Shown: positions 27,347 through 37,027 of the stretch, piece by piece
How the letters are laid out: every line of letters begins with the position of its first letter
How positions within the stretch are numbered: the first letter of the stretch is position 1
Source of the DNA: Gammaproteobacteria bacterium
GTDB lineage: Bacteria; Pseudomonadota; Gammaproteobacteria; Pseudomonadales; Ketobacteraceae
DNA length: 64,000 nt
Direction: 5' to 3'
NCBI GenBank assembly: GCA_013178375.1
Contig: JABLXQ010000001.1
Location: forward strand, 1 to 64,000
Notes under the pieces: generated by a model
What the model was told of the DNA's origin: nothing
The model's database searches: none
What the model saw: the letters and a program-made list of their open reading frames with translations, nothing else
Made by a program: the position numbers and the translations under genes

Positions 27347-30154
27347 TTATTCCCTGGCCAGCGCCGGCAGATTCACCGGCCTGAACTGGGCAATGAATTC
27401 CTCCGCCTTCGCTGCTGTCAGCGGCCGGCTGATGTAAAAGCCCTGGATCGCATCGCACTGCAGCCGCCGCAGCGTTTCCAGCTGCTCGCGTGTTTCCACG
27501 CCTTCGGCCATCACAATCTTGTTGAGGGATTTCGCCAGATTGACGATGGTGGCGGTGATCTCCAGGCTCTGTTGTTGATCATGCATGGCCGACACAAAAC
27601 TGCGATCGATCTTCAACACGTCGAACGGCAGACGATGCAGATAGCTCAGCGAGGAATAGCCGGTACCAAAATCGTCAATGGCAATACGCACGCCCATGCG
27701 GCTAAGCAGCCCGAGTTTCTGCGCCGCGCTTTCCGCATCCTGGATCAGGGTACTTTCGGTGATTTCCAGTTCCAGATCGGTGAAATCCAGTTTGAAATCG
27801 TCCACCGCGCTTTCCACCATTTTCACAAAATCCGAACGCGCCAGCTGGTGGGCGGACACATTGATCGCCATGCGCTCCAGCTTCAGATCTGCCATGCGCC
27901 AACTCGCCATCTGCTGGCACGCCTGGCGCAGCACCCATTCGCCCACATCCAGGATCAGGCCGGTATCTTCTGCCACGCCAATGAATTCCAGCGGCGCCAG
28001 CAGGCCCGCTTCGGGATCGCGGATGCGCACCAGGGCCTCCACGCTGAACTGATCCCGGTTCAAGTACCACTGCGGCTGGTAGTGCAGCACGATATTGCCC
28101 ATCTCCAGCGCATCGCGGATGCGGCGTTCGGTCATCACCCGCCGCTGCGAGGCCAGGTTCATTTCCTCTTCGTAAAAGCGATAATGGCCGCGTCCGTCTT
28201 CCTTCACCCGGTACAGCGCGGTGTCGGCATTGCGCAGCAGGGTTTCGGTATCCGCACCGTCATTGGGAAAAATCGCGATACCAACACTGGCACCCAGAAA
28301 AAATTTGCGCTCGCCGATGCGGAAGGGAGAAGTCAGCATGGTGTGGATTTTTTCCGCCACCCGCGTTGCCCGCAACGGGGAATCGATTTCGTGCAGCACC
28401 ACGATAAATTCATCGCCGCCCTGCCGCGCCACCGTGTCTTCGGCACTGACGCAAATGCGCAGCCGCTCCGCCGTGCGCTGCAGGATCTCGTCCCCCAGCG
28501 AATGGCCGCCGGCATCGTTCACCTGCTTGAATTTGTCCAGATCCACGAACAGCACCGCGCCCTGGCTGCGTTTTTTCTGCGCGTGGCGCAGCGCCTGCTC
28601 CAGCCGGTCTTTCAGCAGCTGTCGGTTGGGCAGGCGGGTCAGGGCATCGAAATGGGCCTGCTGGTACAGTTTCTTTTCCCGCAGCACCGCCGCAATCGCC
28701 ACCGCCAGACGGTCGGCAAAATCCTGCAGCAACTCGCGATCGGCGTCGGGCAGGCGCACGGATTTTTCCCAGGCCACCGCCATCAGGCCCTGGTTGCGCT
28801 GGTTCACCACGATGGGAAACAGATACGCGCTGCCGCCGAGCATTTCCTTGTGATCCGGCCACAGCCAACCCAGATAGGGTGCATCGTTCAGCGCCGCCCG
28901 GTGCACCGGGCCCAGCAGATTGAACCACTCCGCCTCCGCCGGCGACAGCTCATGGCGGTGCAGCACATGATGGTTACGGGCGCGCTGATAGCCGAACACC
29001 GCCAGCGTCTGGCTGGCATCGGCATCGCACAGCGCCACCGCCATCACGTCGCTGCTCACCAACCGCTGCAGGGCCTGCAGGGTGGTCTGCGCCACCTGCT
29101 CCGGGTCCGGCACATTCAGGATCAGCTGGTCGATGCGGGAAAGCCCCGTCAGCATGGCGAACTGCTTGTCCAGCTGATGCGCCATGTCGTTGAAGGATTC
29201 CGCCAGTTCCTGCAGCTCATCACCGCTGTCCACCGTGATGGCCACATCGAAATCCCGCCGCGCTACCGCCCGGGTGCCTTCATGGATTTTCATCAGCGGC
29301 GTCAGGTAACGGCGGATCTGCCACACCGCCAGCACCGTCGCCAGCAACAGCGCAATTGCCACCACCAGCGAGAACATCCGCTGCAATTCACCGAGGGCCT
29401 CGAACACATGCCGGCGCGGCTCACTCACCCAGACATGCCAGTTGGGTACGCCAAAACGGGCCGTGACGAGCAACGGGCGCACCTGGGCCAGCTGGCTCTG
29501 GCCACCCCAGTCCCAATCCAGGCTGAAACTGTCCTCCCGATGCTGGTGGCGCAGGCGGGTGAATTCCGGCGCCGACAGAAAATTGCGCTGGGTGCACAGC
29601 AACGGTTCCTGAAAGCTGGCGAACACACAATAGGTCAGATCCGGATCGAGGGTCGCCCGCGCACCCAGCAGATAACCGGCATCCAGTTGTGCCAGAAACA
29701 GCGGCTGCTGGGGATCGCGCTTTTGCAGCTGCAGGAAATACAGGCTGCCATCGGGGCGCGCCGCCAGCACCAGTTTGCCGGATTCCAGCCGTTGCTGGGC
29801 TTGCGCGCGCATTCCCGCCGGCCAGTGCGCCGCCAGATCCTGCCAGCGCTGCCAGGGCACCGTGCCGGTAGAGGAGAACATGCGCTTCCCCTCATCGATG
29901 TCGGTGCCGGCCGTATCGCCCCGCGCCAGCGCCTCGAACTGCGCGCTCGACAGCAACAGTCGCTCGTACAGGCTTGAGCTGTAGCCCAGCGTCTCGTTGG
30001 CCAGCCGCTGCTGACTCTGCTGGTAGAGATAGCTGCCCAGGTAGTTATAGGAAAAGGATGCAAACAACAACATCGGCAGCAGCGCCACCAGAAACAGCAG
30101 CACGATGAACTTGCGGCCCAGCTTGCTGCGAATGTCGTTGAGTCTGAACTGCAT
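27347..30154 (-). CDS. Bifunctional GGDEF-EAL sensor protein
   Basis: A 935-residue membrane protein. It has an N-terminal helix (~15-38), a large periplasmic sensor to ~300, a second helix and HAMP (~300-360), a GAF-like segment (~370-530), a GGDEF domain with intact RQGGDEF, and an EAL domain with EALVRIRDP, DDFGTGYSS and the Lys/Glu catalytic residues. Both cyclic di-GMP synthesis and hydrolysis are therefore possible. ATG 30154 (MQFRLNDIRSK) was chosen; upstream in-frame starts add a non-conserved leader and I see no strong ribosome site for any. Convergent with the Nudix gene. Confidence 0.9.
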   Translation of the reverse strand: MQFRLNDIRSKLGRKFIVLLFLVALLPMLLFASFSYNYLGSYLYQQSQQRLANETLGYSSSLYERLLLSSAQFEALARGDTAGTDIDEGKRMFSSTGTVPWQRWQDLAAHWPAGMRAQAQQRLESGKLVLAARPDGSLYFLQLQKRDPQQPLFLAQLDAGYLLGARATLDPDLTYCVFASFQEPLLCTQRNFLSAPEFTRLRHQHREDSFSLDWDWGGQSQLAQVRPLLVTARFGVPNWHVWVSEPRRHVFEALGELQRMFSLVVAIALLLATVLAVWQIRRYLTPLMKIHEGTRAVARRDFDVAITVDSGDELQELAESFNDMAHQLDKQFAMLTGLSRIDQLILNVPDPEQVAQTTLQALQRLVSSDVMAVALCDADASQTLAVFGYQRARNHHVLHRHELSPAEAEWFNLLGPVHRAALNDAPYLGWLWPDHKEMLGGSAYLFPIVVNQRNQGLMAVAWEKSVRLPDADRELLQDFADRLAVAIAAVLREKKLYQQAHFDALTRLPNRQLLKDRLEQALRHAQKKRSQGAVLFVDLDKFKQVNDAGGHSLGDEILQRTAERLRICVSAEDTVARQGGDEFIVVLHEIDSPLRATRVAEKIHTMLTSPFRIGERKFFLGASVGIAIFPNDGADTETLLRNADTALYRVKEDGRGHYRFYEEEMNLASQRRVMTERRIRDALEMGNIVLHYQPQWYLNRDQFSVEALVRIRDPEAGLLAPLEFIGVAEDTGLILDVGEWVLRQACQQMASWRMADLKLERMAINVSAHQLARSDFVKMVESAVDDFKLDFTDLELEITESTLIQDAESAAQKLGLLSRMGVRIAIDDFGTGYSSLSYLHRLPFDVLKIDRSFVSAMHDQQQSLEITATIVNLAKSLNKIVMAEGVETREQLETLRRLQCDAIQGFYISRPLTAAKAEEFIAQFRPVNLPALARE

Positions 30155-30515
30155 GAGGTGAGATCGGCCATGATTCCGGGTTGGGAACCGCCCCGGCCAA
30201 GGGCCGGCGGCAGTTATTTTCAGCATAGCATAGCGACCCGCAGCACCCATGTCGGGAACTTTGACACAGTCTGGCAAGTTGCCGTCGATCAACTATTAAC
30301 CAGTCAAGCAGGCCTAATTCCGCACTTAAACCCGTGAGAATACCGGTAGACACCGCGCGCACCACGGCAACAACTGTCGAGGCGGTTAACACCAGTGCTT
30401 TAAGTCATCCAAAAAAAACATTTATCTATCTGAAAATTAAAGATTTTGTTATAATGGCCCACCTCTTGCTTAGCACTGCCCGCCCCAAGAGGGATCAGTT
30501 TGACGGAGTAGTGAT
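30155..30515. other. 361-bp intergenic region between GGDEF-EAL gene and small-protein gene
   Basis: Divergent promoter region. The only strong signal is TATAAT at 30450-30455 for the plus-strand small gene; no good -35 is visible. An AT-rich patch (about 30410-30455) surrounds it. I see no open frame with support, no RNA structure and no repeat in the rest. Confidence 0.6.
30450..30455 (+). promoter_or_regulatory. -10 box for the 53-residue small-protein gene
   Basis: Perfect TATAAT within an AT-rich stretch, 60 bp before the ATG at 30516. The expected -35 position (about 30427-30432, TATCTG) is a poor match, so activation by a regulator may be needed. Confidence 0.5.
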
Positions 30516-30677
30516 ATGAAAGCCTTGTTAGTCGCATTTATCGGAATCGTTTTCAGCAGCGCAGCCATCGCGCTGGACCTGCAATCCACCACCCCTGGCA
30601 ATGACAGCCTGGGCGTTGTGTTCCTGCTGGTGGTCGGCATCATCTGCCTGGTCATCGCACGTCGCCGGTCTGCCTGA
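30516..30677 (+). CDS. 53-residue exported small protein with C-terminal anchor
   Basis: A short gene (GGAG 7 nt before the ATG). Residues 1-20 are a signal peptide (MKALLVAFIGIVFSSAAIAL); about ten polar residues (DLQSTTPGNDS) follow, then a membrane helix (LGVVFLLVVGIICLVI) and a basic end ARRRSA. That tripartite tail, polar-hydrophobic-basic, resembles the C-terminal sorting signals of PEP-CTERM/GlyGly-CTERM proteins, though no signature motif is clear. With so little mature sequence it may instead be a small membrane peptide. It has its own -10 box and a hairpin just after the stop, so it looks monocistronic. Confidence 0.6.
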   Translation: MKALLVAFIGIVFSSAAIALDLQSTTPGNDSLGVVFLLVVGIICLVIARRRSA

Positions 30678-30687
30678 GACAACCCCA

Positions 30688-30719
30688 GCGAAGGGCGCCA
30701 ATAACCAAACGCCCTTCGC
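30688..30719 (+). terminator. Hairpin after the small-protein gene
   Basis: GCGAAGGGCG (30688-30697) pairs perfectly with CGCCCTTCGC (30710-30719) around a 12-nt loop, 10 nt after the stop codon. There is no U-tract, so termination may be incomplete or the hairpin may protect the 3' end. Confidence 0.5.
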
Positions 30720-30745
30720 CACTGTGGCCCCGGCCACTATCCTGA

Positions 30746-31687
<942 letters not shown>

Positions 31688-31741
31688 TAACGCCAGCGCT
31701 GATTGTCCTGATCCACATGGACATTCCCGCCCATTCCATTT

Positions 31742-31772
31742 AAAAAAGGCCCCGGTGGGCCTTTTTGTTTTT
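31742..31772 (+). terminator. Rho-independent terminator after the ferredoxin gene
   Basis: AAAAAGGCCC (31743-31752) pairs perfectly with GGGCCTTTTT (31757-31766) around a 4-nt loop, followed by GTTTTT. It ends the coaD-ferredoxin transcript, so ggt needs its own promoter. Confidence 0.9.
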
Positions 31773-31832
31773 CAGCGTGCCCCTCGCTTTCCGTTCATCT
31801 CAACTTGCCGTCCATCACAAGGAACTGTCGAT

Positions 31833-33521
31833 ATGCTGCGTGTACTCCTGCTGTTGCTGCTGGCCCTGTCCGCTCCGTTGCAGGCGGCGTCGGGCACAAC
31901 ACCCCGGGATTTTGCCGTGGCCAGTGCCCATCCGCTGGCCACCCAGGCCGGCATCAAAACACTGGAACAGGGCGGCAACGCGTTTGATGCGGCAGTAACC
32001 GTGGCCGCGGTGCTGGGCGTGGTGGAGCCCTACAGTGCCGGCATTGGCGGCGGCGGCTTCTGGCTGCTGCACCGGGCAAGGGACGGCAAGACCCTGATGC
32101 TGGACGCACGGGAAATGGCGCCGGGCGCCGCCAGCGCGGACATGTTTCTGGACGGCAAGGGCGGTGTCGACCGCGAGAAAGCCACCAACTCACCGCTGAG
32201 CGCCGGCATTCCCGGCCAGGCCGCCGCGCTGGATCACCTGGCCCGCCAATACGGCAAGCTGCCGCTGAAAACCACCCTGGCCCCGGCCATTGCCTTTGCC
32301 GACAACGGCTTTCCCTCCAACCCGGTGTATGCCGCGCTGGCCGCTTTCCGCGCCCCGGTGCTGATGAAAAATCCGGACAGCGCCCGCATCTTCCTGGCTG
32401 ATGGGCAGCCCCTCAATACCGCCACCCTCCGTCAGCCGGAACTGGCGGCAACGCTGAAGGCACTGGCCGACAAGGGCTTCGACGGTTTCTACAAAGGCGA
32501 GGTGGCGCAGAAACTGGTGGCCGGCGTGAAGGCCGGCGGCGGCATCTGGACCCTGGAGGATCTGGCGGGCTACAAACTGGTGGAACGGGAACCGGTTCAT
32601 TTCAAATACCGCGACGCCGAGATCTGGTCCGCACCGCCGCCCTCATCGGGCGGTGTCGCCCTGGGGCAGATGTTCGGCATGCTGCAGCAGTTCGATCTGA
32701 CCCACAAAAACGAGGCCGACCGAACCCACCTGCTGATCGAAGTGATGCGCCGTGCCTACCGCGACCGGGCCGAATATCTGGGTGATCCGGATTTCGTAAC
32801 CGTGCCGGTGCAGAAGCTGCTGGACCCGGTGTACCTGGAGGAAATCGCCGCCAACATCTCCGGCAGCCACGCCACCCCGAGCAAGGATCTGCCCCCGGTG
32901 GCACCACCGCCGTCCGGCCCCCACACCACGCACTTTTCCATCATCGACAAGGCCGGCAACCGCGTCTCCGCCACCCTGTCCATCAACCTGCCGTTCGGGT
33001 CCGGCTACACGGTGGCGGGCACTGGCGTGCTGCTCAACAACGAGATGGACGACTTCTCCGCCCAGCCTGGATCGGCCAACGCTTACGGTCTGGTGGGTTC
33101 TGCCGCCAACGCCATCGCGCCCCACAAGCGCCCGCTATCGAGCATGACGCCCACCTTCATGGAATATGGCCCGGCAGACAACCGCCAGTTCGCCATCATC
33201 GGCACCCCCGGCGGCAGCCGCATCATCAGCATGGTATTTCTCGGTCTGCTGGAGGCGCTCGACGGCAAAGGCCCGCAAGCCTGGGTGGACCGCCCCCGTT
33301 TCCACCACCAGTATCTGCCTGACATAGTGGAGTACGAACCCGGCGCCTTCACGCCAGTCCTGGGTGCCGCGCTGGACGCAAAAGGTCACCGCCTGCAGCA
33401 AACCGAGCGCGTCTATGGCGACATGCACGTGATCCGCTGGACGTTAAAGAATGGAATGGTTGAAGCGGCATCCGACAAGCGCCGGCTGGGCTCGGCCCGG
33501 ACGGGGTCTGCGGCGCATTGA
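31833..33521 (+). CDS. ggt: Gamma-glutamyltranspeptidase
   Basis: A 562-residue periplasmic enzyme that hydrolyses or transfers the gamma-glutamyl group of glutathione. It has a signal peptide (MLRVLLLLLLALSAPLQA), then AVASAHPLATQAG, GGNAFDAAVTVAAVLGVVEP and IGGGGFWL. The autoprocessing nucleophile is the first Thr of TTHFS (T365), giving large and small subunits. The C-terminal half has MTPTFMEY and GTPGGSRIISMV. ATG 31833 has AAGGAA 9 nt upstream; earlier in-frame codons reach into the preceding terminator and were rejected. Confidence 0.94.
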   Translation: MLRVLLLLLLALSAPLQAASGTTPRDFAVASAHPLATQAGIKTLEQGGNAFDAAVTVAAVLGVVEPYSAGIGGGGFWLLHRARDGKTLMLDAREMAPGAASADMFLDGKGGVDREKATNSPLSAGIPGQAAALDHLARQYGKLPLKTTLAPAIAFADNGFPSNPVYAALAAFRAPVLMKNPDSARIFLADGQPLNTATLRQPELAATLKALADKGFDGFYKGEVAQKLVAGVKAGGGIWTLEDLAGYKLVEREPVHFKYRDAEIWSAPPPSSGGVALGQMFGMLQQFDLTHKNEADRTHLLIEVMRRAYRDRAEYLGDPDFVTVPVQKLLDPVYLEEIAANISGSHATPSKDLPPVAPPPSGPHTTHFSIIDKAGNRVSATLSINLPFGSGYTVAGTGVLLNNEMDDFSAQPGSANAYGLVGSAANAIAPHKRPLSSMTPTFMEYGPADNRQFAIIGTPGGSRIISMVFLGLLEALDGKGPQAWVDRPRFHHQYLPDIVEYEPGAFTPVLGAALDAKGHRLQQTERVYGDMHVIRWTLKNGMVEAASDKRRLGSARTGSAAH

Positions 33522-33540
33522 ATTGTGAATTGAATGCAGA

Positions 33541-33563
33541 CGCCGCCCGGATGCCGGGCGGCG
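33541..33563. terminator. Strong hairpin between ggt and the convergent small gene
   Basis: CGCCGCCCGG (33541-33550) pairs perfectly with CCGGGCGGCG (33554-33563) around ATG as a 3-nt loop. It lies between the convergent ggt and 33599-33931 genes. Neither side has a U-tract, so it may act as a barrier in both directions rather than a classical terminator. Confidence 0.45.
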
Positions 33564-33598
33564 GGAGAAGACGAACGAACCCGGTGACAGGCGCCGGA

Positions 33599-33931
33599 TT
33601 ATTCCTGCCGTTCGGCGTAGGCCAGGTGTTTTTCGGTACAGCCCAGACAGCGCACGAACGTGGCCTTGAACGGTGTTACCACCAGGGTCTGGCCCGCTTC
33701 ACCGGCATTGCCACCCAGGGCAGAAAACGGCAGCGACACTACGTACACCACGGTACCCACCACAGTGGCCACCAGCGTCAGCGGACGCACCAGCACCGCA
33801 TCGGCGGTCATTTCCAGTCCGGTGGGGCGCTCCGTCACGATCTCGGCGTTGCTCAGCGCGGGCGCGCCGGCGAACGCGGCCATGGCCAGTGCCAGGGTGG
33901 CGGATTTGAGATTCTGTTTCAGGCTACGCAT
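33599..33931 (-). CDS. Small exported membrane protein, function unknown
   Basis: A 110-residue protein with a signal peptide ending at about SNAEI. The mature part has the pattern VTERPTGLEMTADAVLVRPL, then a Gly/Val-rich helix TLVATVVGTVVYVVSLPFSALGGN and TPFKATFVRCLGC. I recognise this as a small protein family seen next to ggt/mutM in Pseudomonas-like genomes, sometimes labelled a multidrug transporter, for which I see no basis. ATG 33931 has AGAGGAA upstream. It lies between convergent ggt and mutM on the same strand. Confidence 0.75.
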   Translation of the reverse strand: MRSLKQNLKSATLALAMAAFAGAPALSNAEIVTERPTGLEMTADAVLVRPLTLVATVVGTVVYVVSLPFSALGGNAGEAGQTLVVTPFKATFVRCLGCTEKHLAYAERQE

Positions 33932-34099
33932 AACGATTCCTCTTCTTGTTCTTGCGAAGGATGCCACCGGAATGGATTGATTTGAGTGTATTCGCTAATA
34001 GTGCGGCCTTCCACTTTGTAAGGCAATGTCATGACCTGACCCGCCGATTTTTCCGACTGGATCGCATTTTGCCCGCTTTGTGAGCGCCGCACAGATCTT

Positions 34100-34912
34100 T
34101 CAAGTCTGGCAGGTTTTGCAAAAAACGGTAGCCCGCTGGCCCAGCCGGATTTCACTGAGCGCCGTCTTGCAGCGACGGCAAGGCTGGCCACCCCGGCCGT
34201 ACACCCGCAACGTCTGCTGGAAATAACCCGGCTTGCCGTCGCCGCCCACGAAATCCCGCAGCGTGGTACCACCCATCTCGATGGAATCCGCCAGCACCTG
34301 CTTCACCGCCTGTACCAGCTTTTCGTAACGCGCCAGACTGACCTTGCCCGCCGCCCGTTTGGGATGAATGCCCGCCATGAACAGGGCTTCGTTGGCGTAG
34401 ATATTCCCCACCCCCACCACAATATGGCTGTCCATCAGAAAGGCTTTCACTGCGGTTTTGCGGCCGGTGGCGCGCTGGGCCAGATAGTCGGCGGTGAAGG
34501 CGTCCGTCAGCGGCTCGGGCCCCAGCTCCACCAGCAGCGGATGTTGCAGCGGATCGTCCTCGGTCCACAGCCAGGCGCCGAAGCGGCGTGGATCGCAGTA
34601 ACGCAGGCGGGTACCGTCACTGCACAGCAGGTCAACGTGATCATGAAACAGCGGCGGCTCGTCCTGCAGCGCAATGCGCAGACTGCCCGACATGCCCAGA
34701 TGAGTGATGATGGTGCCGTTGGCAAAACGCAGCAGCAGGTATTTGCCGCGCCGCTCCACCGCCTGCAGCTTGCGGCCCTCGGCGGCGTGGATCTCCTCCG
34801 GCACCGGCCAGCGCAGGCTGGGCTGGCGCACCTCGATGCGCTTCACCCGCTTGCCAACGATGTGCGGCGCGATGCCACGGCGGGTGGTTTCCACTTCAGG
34901 TAATTCGGGCAT
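34100..34912 (-). CDS. mutM: Formamidopyrimidine-DNA glycosylase
   Basis: A 270-residue base-excision repair enzyme that removes 8-oxoguanine. The start [14 protein letters not shown] is decisive: after Met removal, Pro2 is the catalytic nucleophile and Glu3 is essential, so ATG 34912 is the start and not the earlier in-frame Met. The helix-two-turn-helix has [11 protein letters not shown], and the C-terminal zinc finger is CxxCx16CxxC ([16 protein letters not shown]...CKTC). Divergent from the hydantoinase gene. Confidence 0.96.
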   Translation of the reverse strand: MPELPEVETTRRGIAPHIVGKRVKRIEVRQPSLRWPVPEEIHAAEGRKLQAVERRGKYLLLRFANGTIITHLGMSGSLRIALQDEPPLFHDHVDLLCSDGTRLRYCDPRRFGAWLWTEDDPLQHPLLVELGPEPLTDAFTADYLAQRATGRKTAVKAFLMDSHIVVGVGNIYANEALFMAGIHPKRAAGKVSLARYEKLVQAVKQVLADSIEMGGTTLRDFVGGDGKPGYFQQTLRVYGRGGQPCRRCKTALSEIRLGQRATVFCKTCQT

Positions 34913-34995
34913 AGGTTTCGGCTGCAATAGTCAGTTTCGACTGCGGTAGAATGCGAAGCGCTCCATTATTCAGAAACGGCGGGGAAGTTGAAATC

Positions 34996-36990
34996 GTGAA
35001 CGCGACAAAAATGCTGCTCCTGGGGATCGACACCGGCGGCACCTTTACCGATTTCGTGCTGCTGGATGCGGCGGACCTGCGCATTCACAAAGTGCTGTCC
35101 ACCCCCGAGGCGCCGGAGCAGGCGATTCTGCAGGGCATCGCCGAGCTGGGTCTGCAGGAAGCGGTGAGCGAGGGACGCGTGCGCATCGTGCACGGCAGCA
35201 CGGTGGCCACCAACGCGGCGTTGGAAGGCAAAGGCGTGCGCACGGCGTTCGTCACCAATCGGGGTTTTGCGGATCTGCTGACCATCGGCCGGCAGACCCG
35301 GCGTGAACTCTACAATCTGCAGCCGCCCCTGCCGCTGCCGCCAGTGCCGGCTGACCTCTGTTTTGAAACCGGCGGCCGGGTGGATGCGCAGGGTCAAACC
35401 CTGGAGCCACTGACGGACGCGGACATTGCGCATCTGCTGGAACAGTTGCGCGCGGCCAACGTCGAAGCAGTCGCCGTCTGCCTGCTGTTTTCCTTTCTCG
35501 ATCCGGCTGCCGAGCAGCGCCTGCTCGCTGCACTGTCACCCCACTGGCTCACCAGTATTTCCAGCGCGGTGCTGCCGGAATCCGGCGAATACGAGCGCGG
35601 CATCGCCACCTGGCTGAATGCCTCGCTGGGGCCGAAGGTGAAACAGTATCTGGCGCAGCTGCGGGACGGTGTGGCACCGAGTCCGCTGGCCATCATGCAA
35701 TCCACCGGCGGCACCCTGGACACAGACCAGGCCGGCGAGCGGGCGGTAAACCTGCTGCTGTCCGGCCCTGCGGGTGGCATGGCGGCGGCGCGTTTCATTG
35801 CCGGGCAGCTGGAATCGTCCCGCCTGCTCACCTTTGACATGGGTGGCACTTCCACCGACGTGGCCCTGATCGACGGCGACATCCGCCTCACCAATGAAGG
35901 CCGCATCGGGCCCTGGCCAGTGGCCGTGCCCCAGGTGGACATGCACACCATCGGCGCCGGCGGCGGCTCCATTGCCTGGATCGACGCTGGCGGTCTGCTG
36001 CAGGTTGGTCCGCAGTCTGCTGGCGCCGCACCCGGACCGGCCTGCTATGGTCGCGGCGGCAACCTGCCCACTGTCACCGACGCCAACGCCCTGCTGGGGC
36101 GGCTGCGGCCGGACTACTTCCTGGGGGGACGCATGACCCTGGACCTGGACGCCGCCCGCCGCGCCCTGCAACCCCTGGCGGACCAGCTCGAACTGTCCCT
36201 GACCGACGCCGCCCAGGGCATTCTGAGCATCGCCAACGAACACATGGCGCGGGCCCTGCGGGTGATCTCGGTGCAACGGGGTCATGATGTACGGCGGTTC
36301 CGCCTGTGCAGCTTCGGCGGCGCCGGCGGACTGCATGTCTGTGCTCTGGCCGCTGCGCTGGGCATGGACAAGGCCCTGGTACCCGTCCATGGCGGCGTGC
36401 TGTCGGCATTTGGCATGGTGGTCGCGCCCGCCGAACGCCAGGCGAGCCGGGCACTGGGCGGCCTGCTACGCACGCGGAGCCAGGCGCAGATCCAGTCCAT
36501 CCTGCAGACACTGGGACAGGAAGCTGTCACGGCACTACAGCAAAGCACCACGCCTGCCGGCCACTCCACCCTGAAACCCAGCCTGGATCTGCGCTACCAG
36601 GGCCAACGTTACTACCTGAACATTCCCTGGCAGGGCGACCTGCAACAGGCGGAAGACGATTTTCACACTGCCCATGCCGCCCGTTTCGGCCACCGGCTGC
36701 CCATGGCAGTGGAAGTGGTGAATGCGCGAGTGCAGGTGCAGGTTATGGGAGGCAGGATTGAGTTACCGGAATGGCCCGTGCGGACGCCCGCCACACCCCG
36801 GGATCAGTGTCTGCTTGCGGGTTTCAGCGCGCCGGTGCCGCTCTACTGGCGCGACGACCTCGCCTGCGGACAGGTGGTGGCAGGGCCGGCTCTGGTGGTG
36901 GAGACGGTTTCAACCCTTCTGATCGAAGCTGACTGGCAGGCAACACCAGACCGGCATGGCCACCTGCTGCTGGACCGGTCCGGCGCCTGA
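34996..36990 (+). CDS. Hydantoinase/oxoprolinase A-subunit family protein
   Basis: A 664-residue protein of the HyuA/5-oxoprolinase ATP-binding family (acetate/sugar-kinase fold). The N-terminus is MLLLGIDTGGTFTDFVLL, then VHGSTVATNAAL, the middle has LSGPAGGMAAARF and TFDMGGTSTDVALI, and the C-terminus RVISVQRGHDVRRFRLCSFG. These enzymes open hydantoin or oxoproline rings with ATP, usually with a HyuB subunit; no HyuB gene is next to it. I chose the GTG at 34996 (GGGGAAG upstream); ATG 35011 or 34951 are also possible. Confidence 0.83.
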   Translation: MNATKMLLLGIDTGGTFTDFVLLDAADLRIHKVLSTPEAPEQAILQGIAELGLQEAVSEGRVRIVHGSTVATNAALEGKGVRTAFVTNRGFADLLTIGRQTRRELYNLQPPLPLPPVPADLCFETGGRVDAQGQTLEPLTDADIAHLLEQLRAANVEAVAVCLLFSFLDPAAEQRLLAALSPHWLTSISSAVLPESGEYERGIATWLNASLGPKVKQYLAQLRDGVAPSPLAIMQSTGGTLDTDQAGERAVNLLLSGPAGGMAAARFIAGQLESSRLLTFDMGGTSTDVALIDGDIRLTNEGRIGPWPVAVPQVDMHTIGAGGGSIAWIDAGGLLQVGPQSAGAAPGPACYGRGGNLPTVTDANALLGRLRPDYFLGGRMTLDLDAARRALQPLADQLELSLTDAAQGILSIANEHMARALRVISVQRGHDVRRFRLCSFGGAGGLHVCALAAALGMDKALVPVHGGVLSAFGMVVAPAERQASRALGGLLRTRSQAQIQSILQTLGQEAVTALQQSTTPAGHSTLKPSLDLRYQGQRYYLNIPWQGDLQQAEDDFHTAHAARFGHRLPMAVEVVNARVQVQVMGGRIELPEWPVRTPATPRDQCLLAGFSAPVPLYWRDDLACGQVVAGPALVVETVSTLLIEADWQATPDRHGHLLLDRSGA

Positions 36991-37027
36991 AAGAACACAC
37001 GATAAGCCGCGCCTTGCCCGGCCGTTA

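Noticed and set aside
27572-29977. 801-codon plus-strand open frame inside the GGDEF-EAL gene
   Set aside because: Gln/His-rich antisense shadow of a gene with intact GGDEF and EAL motifs.
36991-37027. Terminator between hyuA-like and EAL-HDOD genes
   Set aside because: GATAA/TTATC repeats are imperfect and lack a U-tract.
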